64,000 nucleotides of DNA from Bacillus rubiinfantis (GCA_000752035.1 CCFE01000021.1:310001-374000), one strand, 5' to 3'. Positions 8,659-17,318 are shown, counted from the first letter of the stretch. A program made the numbers and translations. The notes: generated by a model not told the origin, from the sequence alone.

Positions 8659-9852
8659 ATGAGGAATGTAGTAATTGTCGATGGTGTTCGCACAGCAATC
8701 GGCAGGATGGGTGGAACACTGAAGGATGTTGAAGCTGATTTCTTATCTGAAAAAGTAATGCGGGAAGTATTAAAGCGTAGTAATATGATGGGGACGGAAG
8801 TGGATGAGGTTGTTTGGGGCCATGCTAAACAAAGTTCCGATGTACCTAACTTAGCACGGCTTGCGGCGCTGCGAGCGGAGCTGCCCATTGAAGTTCCAGG
8901 ATATACCGTTCACCGCCAATGCGGTTCGGGGCTGCAGGCGATTAACAATGCAGCACAGCAAATTATGTGCGGCTTGTCAGAGGTGATTTTAGCAGGCGGC
9001 GCCGAGAGCATGAGTACCGCACCTTATTATCTACGAAAAGCAAGATATGGCTATGGGGCCGGAAATGCAGAAATCGTGGACCCGAATACTGAGAGTCAAC
9101 CGCGGGCACAGCCTATTGAAGTATATGGAAACTTAACAATGGGTTTAACTGCTGAAAATCTCGCTGAGAAATACAATATTAGCCGGAAAGAGCAAGATGA
9201 ATTTGCCCTTGAAAGCCAACAAAAAGCAGCAGATGCCATCGCTGCTGGTAAGTTCAAGGAAGAGATTGTCCCATATGAAGTAAAAGTAAAAAGAGAGACC
9301 ATTAGTTTCGATACAGACGAACATCCGCGCTTAACCAGCCTTGAAAAATTAGCCTCATTAAAGCCGGTCTTTAAGCAAGGAGGAACTGTTACCGCAGGAA
9401 ATGCCAGCGGTCGAAACGATGGTGCTGCCGCACTAGTGGTGATGTCTGAAGAAGAAGCACAGAAACGTGAATTACATCCGCGCCTGCGAATTGTCTCGCA
9501 AGCGTCTGTTGGTGTCGGTCCGGAAATTATGGGAATTGGGCCAGTCCCAGCTACATTAAAAGCCTTAAAACTAGCAGGGCTGACACTCAATGATATTGAT
9601 TTAATAGAACTAAATGAGGCATTTGCAGCTCAAGCTCTTGCATGTGTAAAAGAACTAGGGCTTGATCGGAAAAAATTAAATGTAAACGGTGGCGCGATTG
9701 CCTTAGGACATCCAATCGGCGGAACTGGAGCTATTTTAACAGTAAAAATCATGAACGAAATGGAACGACGCGGTGCCCGTTACGGTTTAATTACAGCCTG
9801 TATCGGCGGCGGTCAGGGAATCGCTACGATTGTGGAAAACCTGCGTGTATAA
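8659..9852 (+). CDS. Thiolase (acetyl-CoA C-acyltransferase)
   Basis: A 397-residue thiolase. All catalytic residues are visible: nucleophile C88 in HRQCGSG, H351 in GHPIGGTG, and the acid/base C381 in ITACIGGGQG, with NEAFAAQ in front. It cleaves 3-oxoacyl-CoA with CoA to acetyl-CoA and a shortened acyl-CoA, completing the beta-oxidation set of this operon. If the substrate is 3-oxoadipyl-CoA the products would be acetyl-CoA and succinyl-CoA, which could feed the CoA-transferase; that is inference. The ribosome-binding site is CGGAGGTG. The next gene starts 18 nt after the stop. Confidence 0.92.
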   Translation: MRNVVIVDGVRTAIGRMGGTLKDVEADFLSEKVMREVLKRSNMMGTEVDEVVWGHAKQSSDVPNLARLAALRAELPIEVPGYTVHRQCGSGLQAINNAAQQIMCGLSEVILAGGAESMSTAPYYLRKARYGYGAGNAEIVDPNTESQPRAQPIEVYGNLTMGLTAENLAEKYNISRKEQDEFALESQQKAADAIAAGKFKEEIVPYEVKVKRETISFDTDEHPRLTSLEKLASLKPVFKQGGTVTAGNASGRNDGAAALVVMSEEEAQKRELHPRLRIVSQASVGVGPEIMGIGPVPATLKALKLAGLTLNDIDLIELNEAFAAQALACVKELGLDRKKLNVNGGAIALGHPIGGTGAILTVKIMNEMERRGARYGLITACIGGGQGIATIVENLRV

Positions 9853-9870
9853 TTTTTGGAGGGTAAACAA

Positions 9871-10866
9871 ATGACAAAACCAAAGGTATTGCAGATCCTT
9901 TCGATGTATCATTCCGAAGGTGAAAGGATTCTCCATGAAGGTGCTGAGGTAATTCGAACGGATCAATACGATATCCCTCATCTGTGCGAGTTGGTTAAAG
10001 GGGTGAATGGGATTGTCCTCAAGGCCCCGGCAAAAATAACGAGGGAAATCATTGATGCCAATCCTGACTTGAAGGTTATTTCAGGGGCGGGGGTAGGACT
10101 TGACAATATTGATGTGGCCTATGCAACAAAAATGGGCATCCCTGTACTGCATGCTCCATCGGTAAACAAAGTTTCAACGGCAGAGCACGCGGTTACGCTG
10201 CTAATGGCATTATCTAAATCACTAATTTCCTTCCATGAGAATATGAGTCAAGGAAACTATAGCTCTCGGATTACCATTCCTTCATATGAATTAAAAGGAA
10301 AAAAAGTAGGTTTAATCGGTTTTGGAAATATCGCGCAAGAGGTTGCCAAGCGGCTGAAAATCGGTTTGGAAATGGATGTTACCGCTTGGGTACGAGAGTT
10401 TAAACAAGATAAACATCAAATGGCCAATGAAATAGGCGTTGAAATTAATACAAATATGGAAGAAGTTTTCAGTCAGTCCGACTTTATCTCCCTCCATATT
10501 CCGTTAAATGAACAGACGCGCCATTCGATCAACCGCAAGTATTTTAGCATCATGAAACCTTCTGCATTCTTAATTAATACCGCCCGTGGTGCAGTCGTAA
10601 ATCAGGATGACCTCTATGAAGCACTAACTACGGGTAAAATCGCCGGCGCCGGCTTAGATGTGTTTGATCCGGAGCCACCGGCTAAAGATCTTCTGCTTTT
10701 ATCGTTACCTAATGTGATTGTGACGCCGCATGTAGGTGGCACCACAGTAGAATGCAATTATATTATGTCAACAACGGTTGCAGAAAATGTAATTAAGGCA
10801 CTCCAGGGGAAAAAGCCTACTTATATTGGGAATCCCGAAGTGCTAAAAACGAAAATCTGTGAATAG
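9871..10866 (+). CDS. D-isomer-specific 2-hydroxyacid dehydrogenase (phosphoglycerate dehydrogenase-like)
   Basis: A 331-residue NAD-dependent oxidoreductase with the two-domain D-2-hydroxyacid dehydrogenase fold. The Rossmann motif is GLIGFGNIAQ. The catalytic Arg lies in NTARGAVV, Glu in the FDPEPP region and His in TPHVGGTT. It interconverts a 2-oxoacid and a D-2-hydroxyacid. The start is ATG 9871 with GGAGGG at 9858-9863; the in-frame TTG at 9856 overlaps the end of the ribosome-binding region and is not used. It is the seventh gene of the beta-oxidation operon and is followed after 11 nt by a tartrate dehydrogenase-like gene, so both may handle a hydroxyacid side product or a second substrate. 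Confidence 0.85.
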   Translation: MTKPKVLQILSMYHSEGERILHEGAEVIRTDQYDIPHLCELVKGVNGIVLKAPAKITREIIDANPDLKVISGAGVGLDNIDVAYATKMGIPVLHAPSVNKVSTAEHAVTLLMALSKSLISFHENMSQGNYSSRITIPSYELKGKKVGLIGFGNIAQEVAKRLKIGLEMDVTAWVREFKQDKHQMANEIGVEINTNMEEVFSQSDFISLHIPLNEQTRHSINRKYFSIMKPSAFLINTARGAVVNQDDLYEALTTGKIAGAGLDVFDPEPPAKDLLLLSLPNVIVTPHVGGTTVECNYIMSTTVAENVIKALQGKKPTYIGNPEVLKTKICE

Positions 10867-10877
10867 GAGCTAAGCTC

Positions 10878-11957
10878 ATGGAAAAATACTCAATAGCGTT
10901 GCTTCCTGGTGACGGAATTGGTGTTGATGTAATCCGGGAAGGTAGAAAGGTACTAGAAACAGTTAGTGAACTGCACGGAGGCTTCTCATATTCTTTTGAA
11001 GAGTTTGATTGGAGTTGCGAATATTATGCGAAACATGGAAAAATGATGCCTGATGATGGTTTAGATATTTTAAAAAACTTTGATACGATTTTTTTGGGTG
11101 CTGTTGGTTATCCAGGTGTACCTGACCATGTTTCGCTTTGGGGACTGCTCTTGCCAATTCGCCGACAATTTGAGCAATATATTAATATCCGTCCTGTTAA
11201 GCTATTGAAGGGGATTCAATCACCACTCGCTGGTAAAACGACAGACGACCTTGATTTCGTCGTCATCCGTGAAAATAATGAAGGTGAATATTCAAGTATG
11301 GGAGGTCGTATGTACGAGGGGACCGACTTGGATATGGCCATTCAAAATAGTGTATTCACTCGCAGGGGTGTTGAACGAGTATTAAGATACGCTTTTAATC
11401 TTGCACAAAAGCAAGGAAAGAAAAAGCATGTAACTGCTGCTACAAAATCGAATGGGATAAACCATACAATGCCATTTTGGGATGAATATGTTAATAAAAT
11501 CAGTAAAGAATTCCCAGATGTTAGCCATAATACTGTTCATATTGATGCATTAGCAGCCTTCTTTGTCAGTAAGCCGGAGACAATGGATATTGTCGTGGCC
11601 TCAAACCTCTTCGGTGATATTTTAACGGATTTGGGCGCAGCAATTGTAGGGGGAATGGGTATCGCTCCATCTGCTAATATCAATCCAGAGAAGAACTATC
11701 CATCCATGTTTGAACCGGTTCATGGCTCAGCTCCGGACATCGCCGGGAAGGGTATAGCGAACCCGCTGGCAACGATATGGTGTACAAGTATGATGCTTGA
11801 CCATTTGGGTCAGCCAGAGGCTGCAAAAGCGATTCTAAATGCTATGGAAGATGTACTGATGGAGAAGGAAGTATTGACACCCGATTTAGGAGGACATTCT
11901 ACTACGGAAGAAATGGGCAGCCGTGTTTGTGAAATGTTGAAAAATCGATTAAAGTAA
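10878..11957 (+). CDS. Tartrate/D-malate dehydrogenase-like decarboxylating dehydrogenase
   Basis: A 359-residue member of the isocitrate/isopropylmalate dehydrogenase family. It shows GDGIG near the N-terminus, the substrate-binding RENNEGEYS segment, the metal-binding ASNLFGDILTDL (Asp ligands) and the C-terminal GSAPDIAGKGIANP. The RENNEGEYS-type loop and length fit the TtuC/DmlA branch (tartrate dehydrogenase, D-malate dehydrogenase) better than LeuB or Icd. It oxidises and decarboxylates a 2-hydroxy-dicarboxylate with NAD. It is the last gene of the operon, ending before a perfect palindromic terminator. Confidence 0.85.
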   Translation: MEKYSIALLPGDGIGVDVIREGRKVLETVSELHGGFSYSFEEFDWSCEYYAKHGKMMPDDGLDILKNFDTIFLGAVGYPGVPDHVSLWGLLLPIRRQFEQYINIRPVKLLKGIQSPLAGKTTDDLDFVVIRENNEGEYSSMGGRMYEGTDLDMAIQNSVFTRRGVERVLRYAFNLAQKQGKKKHVTAATKSNGINHTMPFWDEYVNKISKEFPDVSHNTVHIDALAAFFVSKPETMDIVVASNLFGDILTDLGAAIVGGMGIAPSANINPEKNYPSMFEPVHGSAPDIAGKGIANPLATIWCTSMMLDHLGQPEAAKAILNAMEDVLMEKEVLTPDLGGHSTTEEMGSRVCEMLKNRLK

Positions 11958-11960
11958 TTT

Positions 11961-11989
11961 GCAAAAGCGATCGTTACGATCGCTTTTGC
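11961..11989 (+). terminator. Bidirectional intrinsic terminator
   Basis: A perfect 13-bp stem, GCAAAAGCGATCG with CGATCGCTTTTGC, around a TTA loop. The A/T flanks serve both the + operon and the convergent regulator gene. Confidence 0.8.
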
Positions 11990-12003
11990 TGTTCACAGCG
12001 GGC

Positions 12004-13263
12004 TTAAGAAGATACCGTTTCCTCCGACATGTCCATTCCTGGACTTTTTGGTGAGTTATTTTCAAAACGAGAATTTTTTATCGCAAAGTACAGCAGCAGG
12101 CAATGTTCAAAATTGGTCACATTTAAAGAGGTTAACTCGCTGATTTTATCAAGCCGGTAAACGAGCGAATTCCGATGCAGGAATAATATACGGGCGGTCT
12201 CACTGATATTCAGATTACAACGGCAGTACGTCATAAACGTACTAGCCAATGTTGAAAAATTAACATGATTAAAGAAATTGCTCATTTTTTCCTTCAACCG
12301 CTCAGTAATATAGGGAGTTAGCTCGTTACCAAACAGTTCGAGAATAACATTCCAGTCATTATAATAGTAGATTTCGGGTGTAATAGTTGTCTTTTTACCA
12401 GCTGTTAATGCTTTATGTGAATCTTCATATGACTCCTTAATTCCCCTTACCCCATCTTTTATACTGCCAATCGCAATTCTGGCGGTAAAATGATACTTCG
12501 TATTTAAATATTGAAGGGTTCGATTCATTTTCTGTTCAAGTTTTGCTAAATATTGATCCTGAGGTTCGGTGGGGTCAAGTGTTTTTATTAAAATAAATTG
12601 ATCAAGTGTGAGGAGAGAAAGTAAATCCTCATTATGATCAATAAGGTAATAGCGTAATATATCAATGATATTATTTTGTAAAAATTGCCATGAGAATTTA
12701 TCGGGGATGGGATTCAGTTCTTCTGAAAATTGATTGGTAAGCATATCAAGTTCAATCAAGATACTGACTCGCTTCACATCAAGATCAAGATTATAGCCTA
12801 GCATTTTTCCATATCTAATAATTTGCTGAAGGTCATCCTGCTGTTCCGCATTTAACAGGTAGTGGATTAGATTGTCAAGTGTTTTTGATTCAAGGATTCT
12901 CATTTCCTTTTTCATGTATTCATGACACATTAACTCAACATGGCTTTTTACCAGTTGGGCATATTTTTTTACCTCGGAAGGATTGCCGACAATGCCAAGG
13001 ACACCTACCGCTTCTTTATTAAGGATAATAGGTGCAGCCACACCAGGAAGCACATTTTCAACATTTTTGACATCTTCGGGCTCGTAGCAAATTGTTTCCT
13101 TCCTGTTAAGTACGTCGATAGAGGCTTTGTGAAAACTGCCCAATCGATTTACATCGTTTGATCCAATAATATAGCCTTTATCATTCGTTATACTGATGGG
13201 ATATCCAATAATTTTCGACGTATTTTCAACAATTACTTGAGAAATATCCTCTAAAAAAGCCAA
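12004..13263 (-). CDS. CdaR/PucR-type transcriptional regulator (paralogue 1)
   Basis: A 419-residue regulator. The N-terminal putative sugar-diacid recognition domain (about residues 1-130) contains GYPISITNDKGYIIGS. A GGDEF-like central region follows, and the C-terminal PucR-type helix-turn-helix (about 350-405) includes LNISETARILFLHRNSLVYRLDKI. Such proteins are usually activators that sense diacids, hydroxyacids or purine catabolites. The start is best placed at TTG 13263: AAAGGGGGG lies a few nt upstream, and the resulting N-terminus (xAFLEDISQ) aligns with the start of the paralogue at 18754 (MKILEHIAQ). The ATG at 13284 precedes that ribosome-binding site. It is divergent from the FAD oxidase gene, which it probably controls. 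Confidence 0.88.
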   Translation of the reverse strand: MAFLEDISQVIVENTSKIIGYPISITNDKGYIIGSNDVNRLGSFHKASIDVLNRKETICYEPEDVKNVENVLPGVAAPIILNKEAVGVLGIVGNPSEVKKYAQLVKSHVELMCHEYMKKEMRILESKTLDNLIHYLLNAEQQDDLQQIIRYGKMLGYNLDLDVKRVSILIELDMLTNQFSEELNPIPDKFSWQFLQNNIIDILRYYLIDHNEDLLSLLTLDQFILIKTLDPTEPQDQYLAKLEQKMNRTLQYLNTKYHFTARIAIGSIKDGVRGIKESYEDSHKALTAGKKTTITPEIYYYNDWNVILELFGNELTPYITERLKEKMSNFFNHVNFSTLASTFMTYCRCNLNISETARILFLHRNSLVYRLDKISELTSLNVTNFEHCLLLYFAIKNSRFENNSPKSPGMDMSEETVSS

Positions 13264-13337
13264 ATAAGACCCCCCTTTTACCATTTTTACTCATATACTT
13301 ATAAATTCTCTAAAAATGAATAAATTCCTTGTGTAAA

Positions 13338-13366
13338 TTGACTATTAAAATAATTCAAAATATTTT
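13338..13366 (+). promoter_or_regulatory. Probable promoter of the FAD oxidase gene
   Basis: TTGACT at 13338-13343, a 17-nt spacer and TATTTT at 13361-13366, in the AT-rich interval between the divergent regulator and oxidase genes. Confidence 0.5.
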
Positions 13367-13452
13367 ATTTACCGTAAAAAATGCACATAGCATCCTATTA
13401 ACAAAATGAGTACATTATTAATATAGTAATATTTTTGAAGGGTGGGATTTCA

Positions 13453-14619
13453 ATGCCTAACAAGGCGGATGTGATCATTATAGGCGGTGGCGTAATTGGC
13501 TCCAGTATTGCCTATAATTTATTAAATGATGGGTTTGCCGGAAAAATTATTGTATTTGAAAAGGACGGCCTTTATGAGTTTGCTTCAACTCCTCGGAGTG
13601 CAGGAGGGTTTAGACAACTGTATACAACAGTTATAAATATGCAGTTAAGCAAATACAGTCTTCAAATTTACAAGGACTTTGCACAAACAATGGCCATAGA
13701 TGGCGAGGAAATGGAAATAGATTTTAAACAACGGGGCTACTTGTTCTTAGCGAAGGAAGAGATGATGCCTAAATTTGAACAACACTTAAAGCTTCAAAAT
13801 GAAAACGGTATCAATTCACGATTGCTTGATAAAAATGAATTGTTAGGCATCATCCCAGAGCTTAATATTGAAGATATTGCAGGTGGCCTTTATTGTTCTG
13901 AGAGCGGTTATTTAGACCCGTACTCAGTAATGCAGGGTTATATTAGAAATGCTAAGAAATTAGGCGCAGAGTACGTGTATGCTGAGGTTGACAGCCTCAT
14001 TACCGATCAGGACCAGATTAAGGGAATTAAACTTGTAGATGGCAGCGAATATTATGCCCCAATTGTTGTCAATTGTGCGGGTGCTTGGGCTTCAATACTT
14101 GGTGAAAAAGCAGGGGTTCCGCTTCCAGTTGTCCCGCTTCCAAGACAAATTTTTCAATTTGATATTGAAAAACCACTGAAAAAATACTTACCTTTAACCA
14201 TGGACCCTACCGGAGTTTACTTTCGTCATGAAGGTGAAAAATTTATTTCGGGCTATGCGGAAGATATTGAGCCTGGCATTAACTTTAAATGGCGGCGTTC
14301 GGCTTTTGAGGAGCATATCTGGCCTGTTTTAGCAAATCGGATTCCAAACTTTGAATATGCTAAGATTGAGCGCGGCTGGAGTGGCTTATATGATTTCAAC
14401 ACAGAAGACCATAATGCGATTTTAGGAGAATATCCAACAATGAAGGGCTATTTTGTCGCTTTTGGTTTTAGCGGTCATGGTATGCAGCAGGCACCAGCAG
14501 TTGGAAAGTGTTTATCCGAACTGATTCGCACTGGTAAATATCAGACGATTGATTTAACACCATTGCGCGTTGAGCGGTTTGCCGAAAAGGAATTAGTTGT
14601 CGAAGACGCTATTTACTAA
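13453..14619 (+). CDS. FAD-dependent oxidoreductase of the DAO family (sarcosine/glycine/D-amino-acid oxidase-like)
   Basis: A 388-residue flavoprotein. The FAD dinucleotide fold is at the N-terminus (IIIGGGVIGSSIAYNL, about residues 8-23) with E36-type ribose contact in FEKD. The typical RSAGGFRQ and C-terminal GFSGHGMQQAP segments of sarcosine oxidase/GlpD-like oxidases are present. It oxidises the C-N bond of an amino acid or secondary amine. There is no signal peptide, so it is cytoplasmic. The start is ATG 13453 with GAAGGGTGGG; the in-frame TTG at 13435 is upstream of that site. It is followed after 62 nt by the racemase-like gene and faces a CdaR-type regulator. The substrate is unknown. 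Confidence 0.88.
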   Translation: MPNKADVIIIGGGVIGSSIAYNLLNDGFAGKIIVFEKDGLYEFASTPRSAGGFRQLYTTVINMQLSKYSLQIYKDFAQTMAIDGEEMEIDFKQRGYLFLAKEEMMPKFEQHLKLQNENGINSRLLDKNELLGIIPELNIEDIAGGLYCSESGYLDPYSVMQGYIRNAKKLGAEYVYAEVDSLITDQDQIKGIKLVDGSEYYAPIVVNCAGAWASILGEKAGVPLPVVPLPRQIFQFDIEKPLKKYLPLTMDPTGVYFRHEGEKFISGYAEDIEPGINFKWRRSAFEEHIWPVLANRIPNFEYAKIERGWSGLYDFNTEDHNAILGEYPTMKGYFVAFGFSGHGMQQAPAVGKCLSELIRTGKYQTIDLTPLRVERFAEKELVVEDAIY

Positions 14620-14631
14620 TTAATGAAGTTT

Positions 14632-14657
14632 CGGAGGGCTACTAGCCTTCCGTCTTC
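14632..14657 (+). promoter_or_regulatory. Intercistronic hairpin before the racemase gene
   Basis: CGGAGGGCT pairs with AGCCTTCCG (one G-U pair) around an ACT loop and is followed by TCTTCTTATTTTT. It could be a weak or regulated terminator between the oxidase and racemase genes. Confidence 0.5.
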
Positions 14658-14681
14658 TTATTTTTGAAGGGTGGAAGTACA

Positions 14682-15476
14682 ATGAATATCAACAAATATG
14701 GTCACGCAATTTCATATGATTATCTGGGGCCAAACTCACAAACTCGGATTATTAAGCAGAAAAGAGGGCAGTATGTCACCGGATATTCTGTTGGAATCCT
14801 TTACTTGGATGCCTGTTGGTACCCTGTAATTCCTGGGAACGTAGCAAATCTTGAAACTTATAATTTTCCTGTGCGTTTAAAAGTTGTGCCAGATTGTCGG
14901 ACAACCCAGCTATTATCAGGGGATCCCACGTTAGTTGAGAGTATTATTCAAGCTGCGAAGGAATTAGAAGCCGAGGGGGCACGAGCCATTTGTGCTGCCT
15001 GCGGATTTTTTGGTAACTTTCAGGATAAAGTGGCTGAAGCTGTCAGTATCCCAGTCTATATGTCGAGTATGATTCAAGTACCCTGGATTAAAACAGGGTT
15101 AAAACCGGGCCAGAAAATTGGCGTGTTAACGGCTTTTGCTGACGGTTTAACAGAGAACTTATATAAAAGCTGTGGGATAACCGATCAGAGTAATTTAGTT
15201 ATTGCTGATTTAAGCGGGGAGCCTGAATTTTCAGCGATTATTGAGGATCGCGGTTCATTTGATAACGAGCTTGTACGTCAAGAAGTGGTTTCTGCTGCAG
15301 TAAGATTAGTTGAGGAAAATCCTAACGTTGGCGCTATCTTACTCGAATGTAGTGATATGCCGCCATATGCGGCTGATGTTCAGCGGGCCGTGAAGTTGCC
15401 AGTATTTGATTTTATTACAATGATTAACTGGATTCATCAGGCAACAACCCAAAAACCGTATTATGGCTCATATTAA
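14682..15476 (+). CDS. Aspartate/glutamate/hydantoin racemase-family protein
   Basis: A 264-residue protein of the Asp/Glu racemase superfamily. Two candidate catalytic cysteines are visible: one in the AICAACGFFGNF segment (C104 or C107) and one in LLECSDMPPYA (about residue 229). The family includes amino-acid and hydantoin racemases, maleate isomerase and arylmalonate decarboxylase. The start is ATG 14682; the ribosome-binding region is identical to that of the oxidase gene over 15 bases. Placed after a D-amino-acid-oxidase-like enzyme, it could racemise an amino acid so that the oxidase can use both isomers, but this is inference. Confidence 0.8.
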   Translation: MNINKYGHAISYDYLGPNSQTRIIKQKRGQYVTGYSVGILYLDACWYPVIPGNVANLETYNFPVRLKVVPDCRTTQLLSGDPTLVESIIQAAKELEAEGARAICAACGFFGNFQDKVAEAVSIPVYMSSMIQVPWIKTGLKPGQKIGVLTAFADGLTENLYKSCGITDQSNLVIADLSGEPEFSAIIEDRGSFDNELVRQEVVSAAVRLVEENPNVGAILLECSDMPPYAADVQRAVKLPVFDFITMINWIHQATTQKPYYGSY

Positions 15477-15487
15477 AATCAGGGCGT

Positions 15488-15527
15488 AAAAAAACCAGGA
15501 AGAATGTTTCAACCTCCTGGTTTTTTT
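15488..15527. terminator. Bidirectional terminator between convergent genes
   Basis: AAAACCAGGA and TCCTGGTTTT form the stem. There is an A-run on one side and a seven-T run on the other, so it works for the racemase gene (+) and for the MetS/NSS operon (-). Confidence 0.85.
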
Positions 15528-15529
15528 AA

Positions 15530-15628
15530 TTAATATTTTGTTGTTAATGTCCGATACACCATGTATAAGAATCCGCCCCAAAAGATGCTAAAGATTAACA
15601 CCATCATGATAATGGCTGATGCCCCCAT
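15530..15628 (-). CDS. metS: MetS-like small subunit of an NSS transporter (32 residues)
   Basis: A 32-residue single-membrane-span peptide (start MGASAIIMMVLIFSIFWGG, end RTLTTKY). The composition and length fit the methionine/alanine importer small subunit found next to NSS-family transporters and first described with MetP of Corynebacterium. Its ATG follows the stop codon of the transporter gene directly (TAGATG), and its Shine-Dalgarno AAGGAGGGA is formed by the transporter's last codons (Lys-Glu-Gly), so translation is probably coupled. It likely inserts beside the transporter and is needed for transport. Easily missed because of its size. Confidence 0.85.
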   Translation of the reverse strand: MGASAIIMMVLIFSIFWGGFLYMVYRTLTTKY

Positions 15629-17149
15629 CTACATTCCCTCCTTAATATCTTGAGCTGGTGGGTTTGAAAAGGTTTCTGATTCACTCATTCCCTCTTCGAC
15701 AACAGAGCTTCTCCATTTATGCTTTAATCGCAGCATGAGTGGAATAATCAGAAAGACGATAATAAGTTGGAAAACGATCGTACCGACATTGGCTTCTTCA
15801 AAAGGTTTCCACCATGTATCTGGATACCAGGTTGTTGCTTGATATAACCACCAGGCGGTTACAACAACAAATAAAATCGGAATAAAATACTTAATAGAAT
15901 AAACCCACCAATTGTTTATTTTAATAAAACTAACTGCATTTATTTCGGACTTCATGTTTTCAACACCATATTTAATGGCTGCAAAAGCATACAAGAAACA
16001 AGATATCAACAAACCGACTCCCCATACCCAATCCTGGTTATTAAAGAAAGACATGTTCATAGCAGAAGGGATGCCGCCTGCAAAAATTAAGATAGTAGTA
16101 ATAACGATTGCTTTTTTTCGTTTAATGCCGTGGTCAGAAAGATTACGGGTAATTAACTCCACCATTGCAACTAGGGAAGTGAACGCTGCAAAAAATAGAG
16201 CACCAAAGAAGGCTAAACCGAAAAGATAACTTTGTGGCATGCTATTTAATAGTTCAACCATGTAAATAAATGTGATACCTGTATTACCTGAACTGGTTGC
16301 CTGAGAGATATATTCTGGTGATGGGGCTAAAGCAAAGATTGCTGGAATAACTGTTAACCCTGCTAATAATTCAACGGAGTTGTTACCAAGGCCTGCTGTC
16401 AGTGAGTTTTGGGCAATGTCGTCACCTTTCTTGGTATAAATGGCATAAGTTGCATATAGTCCCCAGCCTGCCCCAACAGACCATGCTGATTGTGATAATG
16501 CTTGAAGCCACGTTGATGCTTTGGCTAGGTATTCCCATTGCGGTGTAAACATATAGGAAATTCCCTCCACTGCCCCTGGTAGGGTAACAGAGCGAATCGC
16601 GGTAATTATAAGCATAATGAATAATAAAGGGAGGAATACCTTGGCCATCCTTTCGATTCCCTTAGTTACACCCAAGTAAACCACAAGCCCTGAAATGCCA
16701 ATCGCGAGTAAATGATATAATACAGTTTCTGCGGAATTATTGGTAAAGGAATTCCAAATTTCTTGCGAATTTACTTTGTTAGTAAAAGTACCGGATGCTG
16801 CCAAGATTAGATATTTAATTGTCCAACCTACTACTACCGAGTAATAAAAAGTGATACCTACTAACACAAGGGTAATAAACGGACCAAACCAGGCGAATTT
16901 TTCACCGACAAATTGTCGAAAAGATCCGATTGTTCCCCTGCGCGTTCTTCTTCCAATAAAGATCTCAACCATTACTAATGGTAGTGACCATAAGAATAAG
17001 AATATAGCCCAACCGATAAGAAAAGATCCGCCCCCATGTTCCGCGACCATCCGTGGGAATCTCCAAATATTTCCTGTTCCAACTGCCATACTCATTGCAG
17101 CTAAAATAAATCCAATCCTGGAGGACCATATGACTTGATTCTCTTTCAT
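15629..17149 (-). CDS. Sodium-dependent transporter, NSS (SNF) family
   Basis: A 506-residue polytopic membrane protein with about 12 predicted spans. The N-terminal NSS signature is clear: SRIGFILAAMSMAVGTGNIWRFP read in two parts, with the Gly-rich unwound region of TM1 and the sodium-site residues. Such proteins import amino acids with Na+. Having a MetS partner directly downstream points to the MetP-like branch (methionine, alanine or other neutral amino acids). It probably imports the substrate of the nearby FAD oxidase. A cre-like box and a possible promoter lie 120-170 nt upstream, so carbon catabolite control by CcpA is plausible. Confidence 0.9.
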   Translation of the reverse strand: MKENQVIWSSRIGFILAAMSMAVGTGNIWRFPRMVAEHGGGSFLIGWAIFLFLWSLPLVMVEIFIGRRTRRGTIGSFRQFVGEKFAWFGPFITLVLVGITFYYSVVVGWTIKYLILAASGTFTNKVNSQEIWNSFTNNSAETVLYHLLAIGISGLVVYLGVTKGIERMAKVFLPLLFIMLIITAIRSVTLPGAVEGISYMFTPQWEYLAKASTWLQALSQSAWSVGAGWGLYATYAIYTKKGDDIAQNSLTAGLGNNSVELLAGLTVIPAIFALAPSPEYISQATSSGNTGITFIYMVELLNSMPQSYLFGLAFFGALFFAAFTSLVAMVELITRNLSDHGIKRKKAIVITTILIFAGGIPSAMNMSFFNNQDWVWGVGLLISCFLYAFAAIKYGVENMKSEINAVSFIKINNWWVYSIKYFIPILFVVVTAWWLYQATTWYPDTWWKPFEEANVGTIVFQLIIVFLIIPLMLRLKHKWRSSVVEEGMSESETFSNPPAQDIKEGM

Positions 17150-17270
17150 AACCTCATTCCTTTCAAAATACTAATCTCACGTAAAGAAAAATGACAGAAT
17201 TGCATAATGATGACTGCTTTGATAGAAGGGGATAAGTGAGTTTTTACAATTGGAAAGATACATGCTGATG

Positions 17271-17318
17271 ATTACTTTCCTGACTTAGATAATATGTCAA
17301 TGGTGGAAAGCGTTTTCA
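17271..17318 (-). promoter_or_regulatory. cre-like CcpA box next to the NSS operon promoter
   Basis: 17305-17318 reads GGAAAGCGTTTTCA on +, or TGAAAACGCTTTCC on -. This is 13 of 14 matches to the cre consensus and nearly palindromic. Immediately downstream on the minus strand is TTGACA (17295-17300), followed 18 nt later by AGTAAT (weak -10). The box abuts the -35. The rest of the 387-nt gap 17150-17536 shows no gene. Confidence 0.6.
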
